Assembly (NCBI GenBank): GCA_002440825.1
Contig: DJVH01000093.1
Location: 8,354 to 51,038, forward strand
Source of the DNA: Bacteriovoracaceae bacterium UBA6261
GTDB lineage: Bacteria; Bdellovibrionota; Bacteriovoracia; Bacteriovoracales; Bacteriovoracaceae
Direction: 5' to 3'
DNA length: 42,685 nt
The position numbers were made by a program, and so were the translations under genes. The notes under the pieces were generated by a model. That model ran no database searches. It saw only the letters and a program-made list of their open reading frames with translations, and had not been told where the DNA came from. Positions within the stretch are counted from its first letter, which is position 1, and the number at the start of each line of letters is the position of its first letter. Positions 29,788 through 37,999 of this stretch are shown here, piece by piece.

Positions 29788-30450
29788 CTAGTGAAGCTGG
29801 GCGACTCTCGATTTCTCCAGCAGCTTCAGTCGGGCACTCAATTTCGTCAAATAAGCTCTTTTATGTTTTTGTGTTTTTGAATGGTAGCGTGCATACCAAC
29901 GGCGGTCTTTTTTCTCATAGCGTGTTTTTAAAATATGAAGAATTTGCGCCATCACTTCCAGAGAGTACGCCTGGTCTTCTTTCATTCTTTCTGCTTCAAT
30001 CGGCATCATTTTCATTCTTTCAAATTCTTTATTCCAGATATCAACATTCACCTGCGCCATGGATAAATCGCCTGTGCTTGAAACCATGTCGTGATTGAAA
30101 TCACTTTCAGCATCAATAATGGCCACAACAATTTGCGGTTCAATATTGTACTTCTTTAAGGCCTTTTGAATTTTTGCAGCAACAGCTTGTCTCTTCGTTG
30201 CTGAAAATTGCGGCTTCAATACTGAGATCATTTCAGCAATGACAGGAGTCTTGTTAGGGACAGGAGCTCTGTCGAAATCACCGAAGGGATCAGCACTGCT
30301 ATAAATATTGTGGATCTTAATCGACTGCATTCTGGTGCTTTTGTTTTTCATTGTAGAGATTGCACCGATCGCAATTGTCGAAAGAAGAACAATTTTTATA
30401 AACAGTTCTTTGTCTGTTCTGTTAGCAAGTGTGTGTGTTATTGCTTTCAT
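29788..30450 (-). CDS. membrane-anchored lytic-transglycosylase-like protein
   Basis: 220 residues. A transmembrane segment or uncleaved signal is at 17-34 (FIKIVLLSTIAIGAISTM). Residues 95-200 fit the SLT/lysozyme-like fold: YNIEPQIVVAIIDAESDFNH with probable catalytic E115, DLSMAQVN in place of GLMQ, and a closing RRWYARYHSKT. Such enzymes cleave peptidoglycan glycans. The missing G of the GLMQ motif makes activity less certain. No ribosome site is obvious. A possible -10 TATAAT lies just upstream. Confidence 0.75.
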   Translation of the reverse strand: MKAITHTLANRTDKELFIKIVLLSTIAIGAISTMKNKSTRMQSIKIHNIYSSADPFGDFDRAPVPNKTPVIAEMISVLKPQFSATKRQAVAAKIQKALKKYNIEPQIVVAIIDAESDFNHDMVSSTGDLSMAQVNVDIWNKEFERMKMMPIEAERMKEDQAYSLEVMAQILHILKTRYEKKDRRWYARYHSKTQKHKRAYLTKLSARLKLLEKSRVAQLH

Positions 30451-30580
30451 AATTAAATTATAAAAGCGGATGAACTTTGAAATTAGTCCTAAATATGGAG
30501 TTTTCAGCTAATACAGGCTTTTAGAAAATTCCAGCGTTTTTTAAGTCATTGATCTTAGAGGAAACGGATTTACTCGAGGA

Positions 30581-30615
30581 AAAAAAAAGTGGCAGGAAAA
30601 CCTGCCACTTTTTTT
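30581..30615 (-). terminator. bidirectional rho-independent terminator
   Basis: An A-tract and GTGGCAGG pair across AAAA with CCTGCCAC (30601-30608) and a T-tract, giving poly-A upstream and poly-T downstream on both strands. It terminates the Ser/Thr/Gly-rich protein gene. Confidence 0.85.
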
Positions 30616-30626
30616 CTAACTTATTG

Positions 30627-31136
30627 TTAGCGTGTTCCTGTCGAAGTATCTGTTGAAGAACCAGAAGTTGTATCTGTGCTTGAACCAGTTCCGGCCGAAC
30701 CAGATCCAGAAGTTGTTGATCCTGAACCAGTTGTTGAGCCGGTGAAGTTTCTACATTCTGCTGATGATGTGTGGCTGTTGCAATAAGTGGTTGCTCTTGA
30801 TCCACAAAGCTTTCCTTGCTTCTTTACATTGATACAGTCTGTAGTTGTTGTGCTCGACATACCTGAGCCTACAGTATCTGTTGTTGTGGTTGTTGAGCGA
30901 GATGTTGTTCCAGTGGAATCTGTTCCCATCCCAGTTGAAGTGGTATCTGTTGATGTACCGGTTGTCGATCCAGTTCCTGTTCCATATCCGCTGGATCCAG
31001 TTGTTGTGCCTGAAGTCCCGGACATTCCGGAACCAGAGACAGAACCTGAACCCGAGCCACTTTGTGCATAAAGGCCGGGTGCGGTTAGAGCTAAAGTTAA
31101 CGTGAGTGCAAAAGCCGAATACAATTTTTTAGACAT
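30627..31136 (-). CDS. secreted Ser/Thr/Gly-rich low-complexity protein
   Basis: 169 residues with a signal peptide (MSKKLYSAFALTLTLALTAPGLYAQ). The rest is mostly Ser, Thr and Gly, except for a central island at about 100-131 with four Cys (DCINVKKQGKLCGS, YCNSHTSSAECRNF), likely two disulfides. The flanks are linker-like and may be glycosylated. No enzyme motif is visible. The start has a good CAGGAG site. It follows a 53-residue gene by 18 bases. Confidence 0.75.
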   Translation of the reverse strand: MSKKLYSAFALTLTLALTAPGLYAQSGSGSGSVSGSGMSGTSGTTTGSSGYGTGTGSTTGTSTDTTSTGMGTDSTGTTSRSTTTTTDTVGSGMSSTTTTDCINVKKQGKLCGSRATTYCNSHTSSAECRNFTGSTTGSGSTTSGSGSAGTGSSTDTTSGSSTDTSTGTR

Positions 31137-31154
31137 AAAAATTCTCCTGTTTTT

Positions 31155-31316
31155 TCATTTTTTATTTTTATTCATTTTCCCTTTTTCAAAAGGAAAAACT
31201 GAATTTGGTTTTTCATGTTCAGACGGATCAAGTTTTTCATATGAGTTTGATTTATCAGTCCAGCGTTCAAGACGCTGATCACCTGCTGTTTTCGATTTTC
31301 GTTCTTCTTTTGGCAT
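31155..31316 (-). CDS. tiny hydrophilic protein, 53 residues
   Basis: ATG 31316 follows CGGAGAG. The protein is nearly all charged or polar: MPKEERKSKTAGDQRLERW, then SYEKLDPSEHEKP and GKMNKNKK at the end. No signal or membrane segment. It is first in a two-gene unit with the Ser/Thr/Gly-rich secreted protein. Composition fits the hydrophilin-like group of this window. Confidence 0.65.
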   Translation of the reverse strand: MPKEERKSKTAGDQRLERWTDKSNSYEKLDPSEHEKPNSVFPFEKGKMNKNKK

Positions 31317-31390
31317 AAAATTCTCTCCGTTTGATTATAGAAAAAAATAATAAACTCAACTTAGCTGACCAAGCGTTCTTCCGTGGTTGA

Positions 31391-31406
31391 TACAAGCCCC
31401 ATGCCA
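31391..31406 (-). promoter_or_regulatory. weak sigma-54-like site upstream of the 53-residue gene
   Basis: Minus strand TGGCATGGGGCTTGTA has a near-perfect -24 box but GT instead of GC at -12. It is 75 bases from the start codon. The missing C makes it doubtful. Confidence 0.25.
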
Positions 31407-31484
31407 GAGAGAATTATGCCACAATGGCTCCGCTTCTCTTTGTGTGCGCTTCTCAGCAAGACGCCTTTTTTCTTTACCCCTTTT

Positions 31485-31500
31485 TGGCAAGCAAAATGCT
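31485..31500 (+). promoter_or_regulatory. possible sigma-54 promoter of the BON2-SDR-GH1 operon
   Basis: TGGCAAGCAAAATGCT has a strong -24 box (TGGCAAG), the right spacing and an ATGCT -12 box. It ends 45 bases before ATG 31546. Confidence 0.5.
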
Positions 31501-31545
31501 TTCTCTCATTAAGAAGGACGTTTATTTTATACGAAGGAGTTAGTT

Positions 31546-32256
31546 ATGAATCGCAATCAACAAGGATCTAACGAGCAAAATAGGACATATAGTGGACGAG
31601 AAAACCTCAGACACAGACAAAATCATTACGACCGTTATGAAGAAAGCCGAGGCACAGAACCTGTGCATATGCATTCGCGCGAACGCATGAGACATGATCA
31701 TGATCAAAATCCCGACCGCGACTTTCACGATCGGCACAAAAGTTATCGCGCCAGTCAACAAGACCAGGAAGATTCTTACTACGAAGATGAGCAATTCAAA
31801 AGACATCTCAGTGATTCAGCCTGGAACAATACTCCTGGAGGAGAACTCACCTGGGCTGAACAATATAGAACTGACGGTGAAGCTCACAACTATCAGAGTC
31901 CACTGGCGGATTTCGACGAATATCCTCAGCAAGGCCATAACCTCGATCACAGAAAACCACGTCATAAGGATTTTTCCGGTTTTGGGCCACGAGGTTACAA
32001 GCGAAGTGATGCGCGCATTGAAGAAGAAATCTGTGAATTGCTCGCGCGCGATCACTATATAGATGCCAGCGACATCGTCGTTGCCGTTGAAAATGGTGTA
32101 GTCAAACTATCCGGCTCAGTCAATCAACGCGAAGACCGCGTGGAAGCGGAAATGCTTTCAGAGAGTGTCATTGGTGTAGAAGATATTCAAAATGATATTT
32201 CCGTCTATCGCAAAAGAAAAAATGAGAGTGAAGAGCAACAAGGAAGCCGCCATTGA
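31546..32256 (+). CDS. BON-domain protein with disordered N-terminal half (paralogue 2)
   Basis: 236 residues. Residues 1-140 are Arg/His/Asp/Gln-rich and probably disordered. FSGFGPRGYKRSDARIEEEI precedes the BON domain (about 150-222), which holds IDASDIVVAVENGVVKLSG, VNQREDRVEAEMLSES and GVEDIQNDI. It is closely related to the BON protein at 27816 over the last 90 residues. No signal peptide. ACGAAGGAG gives the start. Its stop overlaps the TTG start of the SDR gene, so it is first in a three-gene operon. Confidence 0.85.
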   Translation: MNRNQQGSNEQNRTYSGRENLRHRQNHYDRYEESRGTEPVHMHSRERMRHDHDQNPDRDFHDRHKSYRASQQDQEDSYYEDEQFKRHLSDSAWNNTPGGELTWAEQYRTDGEAHNYQSPLADFDEYPQQGHNLDHRKPRHKDFSGFGPRGYKRSDARIEEEICELLARDHYIDASDIVVAVENGVVKLSGSVNQREDRVEAEMLSESVIGVEDIQNDISVYRKRKNESEEQQGSRH

Positions 32257-32981
32257 GATTTAAAAATAAAGTTGCTATTATTACCGGCGCCGGTTCGGGT
32301 ATAGGACGTGCCACGGCCATCAAGCTCGCACGAGAAGGAGCGAAAATTGTTGTGGCCGATATTTCAGAAACTCATGGTGAATCGGTCAAAGAAGAAATCC
32401 TTGCTCTTAATGAATCGGCCATCTTTGTTAAAACAGACATCGCCAGTGAAAGCGATCTTCACCATCTGGTTCATCAGTCTCTGCACTTCTACAAGCGTAT
32501 AGATGTAGTAGTCAACAATGCTGCTATCATGACTTTTTGTCCTGTCATAGATGTGAAACTCGACGATTGGGACAGAGTGATTCACACCAACCTTCGCTCC
32601 GTTTTTCTAATGACCAAACTGACTCTTCCGCATATCAATGGCGGTGCTATTGTTAATTTAAGCTCTGTCCACGCCCATGAAACAACTCCCAACAATTCTC
32701 CTTATGCTGCTTCTAAAGGCGGTGTGGAGGCTTTTACAAGGGCCATCAGCCTCGAAATCAAACCTGATAAAGTGCGCGTGAATTGCGTGGCCCCCGGAGC
32801 TGTCAATACCCCTATGCTCTGGAACAATCCCAACATAAAAAGCGGAAGAGAAAAAATTCAAGGTCGTGTGGCAGAACCGGATGAGGTCGCTGCTGCCATT
32901 GTCTTTCTTGCTTCTGATGAAGCGAGCAATATTCATGGAACTTCGTTGATTGTAGACGGTGGACGACTCGCTATTTTATAA
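32253..32981 (+). CDS. short-chain dehydrogenase/reductase
   Basis: 242 residues of the classical SDR family. TGAGSGIG (11-18) binds NAD(P); NNAA (88-91), S137 and Y151-x3-K155 (YAASK) form the active site. DI at the end of the second strand (VVADIS) favours NAD. It starts with TTG overlapping the BON stop as TTGA, with AAGGA eight bases upstream. Substrate unknown; position next to GH1 suggests a sugar-derived alcohol. Confidence 0.9.
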   Translation: MRFKNKVAIITGAGSGIGRATAIKLAREGAKIVVADISETHGESVKEEILALNESAIFVKTDIASESDLHHLVHQSLHFYKRIDVVVNNAAIMTFCPVIDVKLDDWDRVIHTNLRSVFLMTKLTLPHINGGAIVNLSSVHAHETTPNNSPYAASKGGVEAFTRAISLEIKPDKVRVNCVAPGAVNTPMLWNNPNIKSGREKIQGRVAEPDEVAAAIVFLASDEASNIHGTSLIVDGGRLAIL

Positions 32982-32992
32982 GGATCATTTGT

Positions 32993-34204
32993 ATGCAACA
33001 TTTTCCATTAAATTTTATCTTTGCTACGGGAATTGAAAATTCCTACCCTACGATTCTTACCAAAGAAGGCAAAGTGAAACGAATAGATGAAATGCAATCA
33101 TGCGGTCACTATCAAAACTGGAAGCATGATTTTCAACTTGTTCATCAATTAGGGGTTAGTCATCTTCGCTGGGGACCACCTTACTACAAAACTCACCTGG
33201 GGCCGGGACAGTACGACTGGTCGTTTGCTGATGAAGCTTTAAAAGAAATGAAAGAGCTTGGCATCAGACCAATTGTGGATCTTTGTCATTTCGGCGTCCC
33301 TGACTGGCTTGGAAATTTTCAAAATCCGGATTTCCCCAAATATTTTGTTGAATATGCACAGGCGTTTGCCAAAAGATTTCCCTGGATCAACTGGTACACT
33401 CCCATTAACGAAATTTTTATTACCGCGACTTTTTCTGCACAATACGGATGGTGGAATGAAAGACTTCAAAGTGACAGAGCTTTTGTCACGGCCATGAAGC
33501 ACCTTTGCCAGGCCAACACGCTTGCCATGCGAGCAATACTTGATGTTCAACCAAGATGCGTTTTCGTACAAAGTGAATCGTCAGAATATTATCACCCTCA
33601 TGCTCCGGATTGTATGGACCGGTCCAGTTTTCTCAATGAAAAACGTTTCATCGCTCTCGATCTGACTTATGGTCACAGTGTTGACTGCAGAATGTATGAA
33701 TATCTGCTCGACAACGGTATGACCCGTGATGAGTATCACTGGTTCAGAGAAAATGAAGTTAAGGCGTTTTGTATCATGGGAACTGACTATTATGCATCCA
33801 ATGAACATCTCGTTCAACATGACGGAAGCACTGTCTGCGCAGGAGAGGTTTTCGGATACTATGTCATCACCTCTCAATATTACCAACGCTACCATCTTCC
33901 AGTCATGCACACTGAAACAAACGTCTTTGATAAAGAAAAAGCTGTGCACTGGCTATACAAGGAATGGCAGAATTTATTCAGGCTGAGAAAAGATGGGATT
34001 CCGATTATGGGATTCACCTGGTACAGCCTCACCGATCAGAAAGATTGGGATTCACTTCTTCGAGAAGATAACGGCAATATCAACAACTGCGGTCTCTTTG
34101 ATTTAAACAGAAAAATAAATCCCGTGGGTGAAGCTTACAAGGAATTAATCTCCAACTGGAGAGATTTGCTTCCTACTGGTAGTACTGGGTTACAAATTTG
34201 CTGA
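32993..34204 (+). CDS. glycoside hydrolase family 1-like protein
   Basis: 403 residues. The barrel has the GH1 acid/base motif TPINE (N139-E140) and the nucleophile motif HTETN (E308), with WFGY-like aromatic positions. It is shorter than typical beta-glucosidases (440-480 residues) and belongs to the divergent GH1 group. It probably hydrolyses or synthesises a beta-glycoside in the cytoplasm (no signal). It begins 11 bases after SDR with AAGGATC. The 3' end overlaps the convergent permease gene by 15 bases. Confidence 0.82.
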   Translation: MQHFPLNFIFATGIENSYPTILTKEGKVKRIDEMQSCGHYQNWKHDFQLVHQLGVSHLRWGPPYYKTHLGPGQYDWSFADEALKEMKELGIRPIVDLCHFGVPDWLGNFQNPDFPKYFVEYAQAFAKRFPWINWYTPINEIFITATFSAQYGWWNERLQSDRAFVTAMKHLCQANTLAMRAILDVQPRCVFVQSESSEYYHPHAPDCMDRSSFLNEKRFIALDLTYGHSVDCRMYEYLLDNGMTRDEYHWFRENEVKAFCIMGTDYYASNEHLVQHDGSTVCAGEVFGYYVITSQYYQRYHLPVMHTETNVFDKEKAVHWLYKEWQNLFRLRKDGIPIMGFTWYSLTDQKDWDSLLREDNGNINNCGLFDLNRKINPVGEAYKELISNWRDLLPTGSTGLQIC

Positions 34205-35479
34205 TGTTTTTTTTCTGAAAAAAAACATTATTCCACAGAAGAAAAGAACGGCTGTAAAAATGGTGTAAACTTGTTTGTTGAAATCAAAACACATGAAAAG
34301 AGTGAGAAGAAAGCCTGCGATTGAAGGCAACGGCCATTTTCCAAAATTCATCGGTACTCGAAAAGCACGTTTTGTTTCCTCTTCGATAAAACGCAGCCTG
34401 ATGACTGAAAAATTCACAGAAGCAAACGCAATCAATGTGGCCAGAGATGACAGACTGACCAGCATTTCCAGTTTATCAAAAAATAAAAATAGTAACGTCA
34501 TGCCCATTGTTAAAAGCGTGGCAGGAACAGGGATTAAATTTTTACCAATCGTTTTTGCAAAGATTGAAGGTAATTCCCCTGAACGGGCCACACTAAAAAG
34601 CATTCTTGACGTAACCAGCAATGTAATGAGTGCAGTGTTCCCCGTCGAAAACAAAGCAATGACAGAAAGAATTCGGCTGGCCGTAGCTGATTTATTTTTT
34701 AAGACGTCAGCAAGAGGAAATGAACTGCTCGCAAGCGTTTCGCTGTCAATGAGTCTCATCACGGAAAAACTAATCAACAGATATAGCCCGGTTGTCAAGG
34801 CCAGGCTGTAAAGAATGGCCTTGGGGATGTTTTTTTCCGGCGAGATCGTTTCCTCCGAAAGATTGGCAATATCTTCAAAACCTAAATAGACGAAAAAAAT
34901 TAAACCAACAGCTGTAAGTGTTCCACCATGTATTTTCAGTGAGGCTGATGTAACCGGATTTTTTTCAGTGAAGCCAAACCATAGGACAAGAAAAATTCCT
35001 GCTATTTCAAGAAAAGTGAAAAGCAGATTGGCCCTGTTTGAACTTTGAATACCACGTAGATTAATCACCGTACTGATCACAATCAAAGAAGCAGCAGCAA
35101 AACTTCGATTAAACTGAAAAAAATATTGCAGATATCCTGCAAAGGAAACTGCTACTGCTGCAGCTGTCACAGCACCACCAGTGATCAAAACCATGGCCGT
35201 CAAAAATGAAGGCAGAGCTGTTTTAGGAAAAGCTTTGCGAAGATAGACGTATTCTGCACCGGCAGATGGATACATGGTCACAACTTCACAATAAGAGACT
35301 CCGGTTAAAAAGGCGGCCAGTCCTGCCAGCAGAAAACTCAGCCAGATTGTATCTTGTGCATATCCATAAGCTACACCGATGACTGAATAAATACCTGCAC
35401 CGACGATCACTCCGATGCCAAAGACGCTCACGCTGAATAAAGACAAATGTCTTTTAAGACTATTCTGGTTTGTTTCCAT
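34190..35479 (-). CDS. amino-acid permease (APC superfamily)
   Basis: 429 residues with about twelve transmembrane helices. GIGVIVGAGIYSVIG at the first helix is the APC unwound-helix motif, and SYCEVVTMYPSAGAEYVYLRKAFP and FVYLGFEDIANLSEET are characteristic of cationic or broad amino-acid transporters. Substrate cannot be defined. No clear ribosome site. It lies 22 bases after the K+ channel gene, so they may be co-transcribed. Confidence 0.88.
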   Translation of the reverse strand: METNQNSLKRHLSLFSVSVFGIGVIVGAGIYSVIGVAYGYAQDTIWLSFLLAGLAAFLTGVSYCEVVTMYPSAGAEYVYLRKAFPKTALPSFLTAMVLITGGAVTAAAVAVSFAGYLQYFFQFNRSFAAASLIVISTVINLRGIQSSNRANLLFTFLEIAGIFLVLWFGFTEKNPVTSASLKIHGGTLTAVGLIFFVYLGFEDIANLSEETISPEKNIPKAILYSLALTTGLYLLISFSVMRLIDSETLASSSFPLADVLKNKSATASRILSVIALFSTGNTALITLLVTSRMLFSVARSGELPSIFAKTIGKNLIPVPATLLTMGMTLLFLFFDKLEMLVSLSSLATLIAFASVNFSVIRLRFIEEETKRAFRVPMNFGKWPLPSIAGFLLTLFMCFDFNKQVYTIFTAVLFFCGIMFFFRKKTSANL

Positions 35480-35501
35480 AGGAAAAAAGTATGGTGCGAA
35501 T

Positions 35502-35876
35502 TTAAATTTTATTCTTGCGTGTACCAGTCAGAATTGTATCCGCAAAGAGTGCGGTGAACATAGCAAACAAAGCCATCCCTGTAAGCATTAAAATGATTCC
35601 CAGAATTTTGCCGGCGAGAGTCTGAGGGGTAATATCTCCATAGCCTGTCGTCGTGGCCGTGGCAAATCCCCACCAAATAGCATCGATAAAATGAGTGATC
35701 TTGGGATTGCGACCGACTTCTATGAAGTAAAAAATAGTTGCAAAGAGGCCGATTAAAGAATTCCCAAGAATAGTAAGCAGAACAAAGACAGGACTTTTAA
35801 TCAGTAAAATCATTTCTCTAAAAAAGAATTTGAAATTCATCAGGATATGCTTTGTCGGGCTTTTCTCATGAGACAT
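35502..35876 (-). CDS. two-helix potassium channel
   Basis: 124 residues: a helix, pore loop and second helix. The selectivity filter is TTGYGD (76-81) preceded by WWGFATAT, as in KcsA-like channels. It has no RCK or ligand domain, so gating is unknown. ATG 35876 is chosen because a GGAA site precedes it and the longer frame starts in hydrophilic codons without a ribosome site. Confidence 0.85.
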   Translation of the reverse strand: MSHEKSPTKHILMNFKFFFREMILLIKSPVFVLLTILGNSLIGLFATIFYFIEVGRNPKITHFIDAIWWGFATATTTGYGDITPQTLAGKILGIILMLTGMALFAMFTALFADTILTGTRKNKI

Positions 35877-35904
35877 CTTAACTATTCCTGTATGGATCGT
35901 GCTT

Positions 35905-35920
35905 TGGCGAGTGCTTTGCA
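35905..35920 (+). promoter_or_regulatory. probable sigma-54 promoter of the P450 gene
   Basis: TGGCGAGTGCTTTGCA is one of the best matches in the window: TGGC and G of -24 and a full TTTGCA with correct spacing. It ends 61 bases before ATG 35982. Confidence 0.62.
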
Positions 35921-35981
35921 AATATTATAACTGACTTACATTGAAAAACTCTATCTATTTTTACATGCGAGATTGCCGAAA

Positions 35982-37277
35982 ATGAAGATGCCTAAAATAA
36001 CGATGAAAGATGACACACTGGCATTACTTAAAAATCCTTACCGCTTTATCTCAAGCCGAAGTAAAGATCTTGGTAAAGACGTTTTTGAGACCAGAATCTT
36101 TATGCAAAAAACATATTGTATGATTGGCCGGGAAGCGGCTGAACTCTTTTATAATCCAAACTATTTTATCCGCAACGGCGCTTCTCCTGAAGCTATGCGC
36201 GCGACTCTTTTTGGCAAAGGCGGCCTGCAAGGGCTGGATGGGGCCGAACATACTCATCGCAAAATCATGTTCATGTCGCTCATGACAGAAGAAAATGCCG
36301 GAGAACTAAAACATCTCTTCACCGAAAAGCTTCGCCATTATCTGAAACACTGGAGTCTGAAAGAACAAATTTCGCTTTATGATGAATTTCAAAAAGTTTT
36401 GACTGAAACGATCTGCGCCTGGGCAGGCATACCACTCGACGATGAAGAAAAAGTCAGACGCACCAAAGAAATTGTTTCAATGTTTGATTCAGCAGGTTCC
36501 AAAGGTCCGGCCCATTTCATGTCCAGACTCTCAAGAAAAAATGCCGAGGACTGGATTGAAAATATTGTGAATGACCTGCGCTCGGATGGCTATGAGCCTT
36601 TAATCAAAACCCCTATTGAGGTCATTATCTGGCACAGAGACATGAATGAAGAACTGCTCAAGCCCCATACAGCGGCAGTAGAGATTTTAAACCTCATCAG
36701 ACCGGTCGTTGCGATTTCAGTTTATCTCGTTTTTATCGCTCACGCGCTTCATTCCAATCCCGACTGCTATGAAAAACTTATGATGGGCGATGAAGAGTAC
36801 GCTTTAAATTTTATTCATGAGGTAAGGCGCTATTACCCTTTTTTTCCTTCGGTGATGGCAAGAGTTCGCGAGGACTTCACCTGGAGAGATATTGAATTTA
36901 AAAAAGGATCGCGGGCCATTCTCGATTTATACGGAACGAATAATGATCCAAGGCTTTGGGATTCGCCTCATTCTTTCTGGCCTGAGAGATTTGAGTCAGC
37001 TGCAGTTGATGAATACAATTTTGTTCCGCAGGGCGGGGGCCATCCCGTTAAAGGCCATCGTTGTCCTGGTGAATTTTTTACCGTGGAATTAATGAAGACT
37101 GCGCTCAATTTCTTTTTGTACGAAATGGATTATGAAGTTCCTGAGCAGAATCTGGATATTGAATGGTCGCGTCTGCCCGCCATTCCACAAAGTCGTTTTG
37201 TCATCAGCAATGTGACACAAAAAACAATTTTTGTCAGAACCACTGTCAGCCAAATTGAAATTTCAGAATTTTTTTAG
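35982..37277 (+). CDS. cytochrome P450, CYP152-type fatty-acid peroxygenase
   Basis: 431 residues. The heme-ligand loop is QGGGHPVKGHRCPGE with thiolate C361. EVRRYYPFFP replaces the usual ExxR region, as in BS-beta and SP-alpha. The I helix carries LIRPVVAIS, with R240-P241 in place of the acid-alcohol pair; in CYP152 enzymes this Arg holds the fatty-acid carboxylate so that H2O2 can be used directly. It probably hydroxylates or decarboxylates fatty acids. No membrane anchor, no redox partner nearby. The start is uncertain (ATG AAG ATG cluster; GAGA nine bases upstream). Confidence 0.88.
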   Translation: MKMPKITMKDDTLALLKNPYRFISSRSKDLGKDVFETRIFMQKTYCMIGREAAELFYNPNYFIRNGASPEAMRATLFGKGGLQGLDGAEHTHRKIMFMSLMTEENAGELKHLFTEKLRHYLKHWSLKEQISLYDEFQKVLTETICAWAGIPLDDEEKVRRTKEIVSMFDSAGSKGPAHFMSRLSRKNAEDWIENIVNDLRSDGYEPLIKTPIEVIIWHRDMNEELLKPHTAAVEILNLIRPVVAISVYLVFIAHALHSNPDCYEKLMMGDEEYALNFIHEVRRYYPFFPSVMARVREDFTWRDIEFKKGSRAILDLYGTNNDPRLWDSPHSFWPERFESAAVDEYNFVPQGGGHPVKGHRCPGEFFTVELMKTALNFFLYEMDYEVPEQNLDIEWSRLPAIPQSRFVISNVTQKTIFVRTTVSQIEISEFF

Positions 37278-37285
37278 GAGTATCC

Positions 37286-37465
37286 ATGGCAAAAAAACAA
37301 AAGCAATCTGAAAGAAAATCCGGACAGGCTAAAAAACCTCAACCGGGCACACGCTACACTGTCGATGATCCTGTCAATGATGTTCATGACGATGAACTTT
37401 ATGATGAGGAAACGGGTCTACGCAAGGAACCGCCAAATGGTGATCAGTTTGAACGCCCCTGGTGA
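37286..37465 (+). CDS. tiny hydrophilic protein, 59 residues
   Basis: ATG 37286 follows TTAGGAG and begins eight bases after the P450 stop. The product starts MAKKQKQSERKSGQAKKP (basic) and ends with an acidic part (DDPVNDVHDDELYDEETG and KEPPNGDQFERPW). It is probably disordered and lacks a signal. Its co-transcription with the peroxygenase suggests a stress rather than housekeeping role. No family is recognised. Confidence 0.7.
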   Translation: MAKKQKQSERKSGQAKKPQPGTRYTVDDPVNDVHDDELYDEETGLRKEPPNGDQFERPW

Positions 37466-37503
37466 GCCGGTTAAACTGATTTAAAAACTTCTCTCAAAGA
37501 TTC

Positions 37504-37519
37504 TGGAATCTGCTTTGCA
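37504..37519 (+). promoter_or_regulatory. probable sigma-54 promoter of the DUF4383-like gene
   Basis: TGGAATCTGCTTTGCA keeps TGG, the ten-base spacing and TTTGCA. It ends 28 bases before ATG 37548. Confidence 0.58.
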
Positions 37520-37547
37520 AGAATCATAAGCAGATGGAGGTTTACTT

Positions 37548-37997
37548 ATGAAGACCAGAAAATTTGCCAAAGTGTGCGGCTGGGCCTTGCTTATTCTCGG
37601 CGCATTTTCACTGATTCCCGCCTTTGTAGGATCCGCCCATGACCTTCCTGTTCTTCGTCTCAATATCAGCGATGGAAAGTTTCTGGGATATCTGCCTCTC
37701 AATCTCCTGAGTAAAATTCTTCTTATTGGTTTTGGCCTGGGCGGTATTCTGGTTTCTCATAAAAAAGAAAGTACAGAAGATGCTTCGATTGATTACGCTC
37801 GCGTCTTATTCTATACAATGGGCCTTCTCGCCTCTTTCAGCTGGTTCCGCGACACAAGCGCCTTCTTTGGATATATGCCTGTTTTTTACGGAGCAGGAAT
37901 CTTTTACGGGGTCCTTTCATTACTCGGTTTTTATTTCGGCTATATCACTCACAGAGCGCGCGTTCACGACAATGAACCGCAAACGCACGCCGTTTGA
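37548..37997 (+). CDS. DUF4383-like four-helix membrane protein
   Basis: 149 residues with four transmembrane helices. The first half resembles DUF4383 proteins: CGWALLILGAFSLIPAFVG, a loop with FLGYLPLNLLSKILLIGFGLGGI, then the second pair of helices. Function of the family is unknown. A strong ATGGAGG ribosome site precedes it. It follows the P450 operon but has its own RpoN-like promoter. Confidence 0.7.
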   Translation: MKTRKFAKVCGWALLILGAFSLIPAFVGSAHDLPVLRLNISDGKFLGYLPLNLLSKILLIGFGLGGILVSHKKESTEDASIDYARVLFYTMGLLASFSWFRDTSAFFGYMPVFYGAGIFYGVLSLLGFYFGYITHRARVHDNEPQTHAV

Positions 37998-37999
37998 TT

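Noticed and set aside
30787..31071. Long Val/Pro/Glu-rich plus-strand frame.
   Set aside because: It is the antisense of the repetitive Ser/Thr/Gly codons of the secreted protein and has no start signals.
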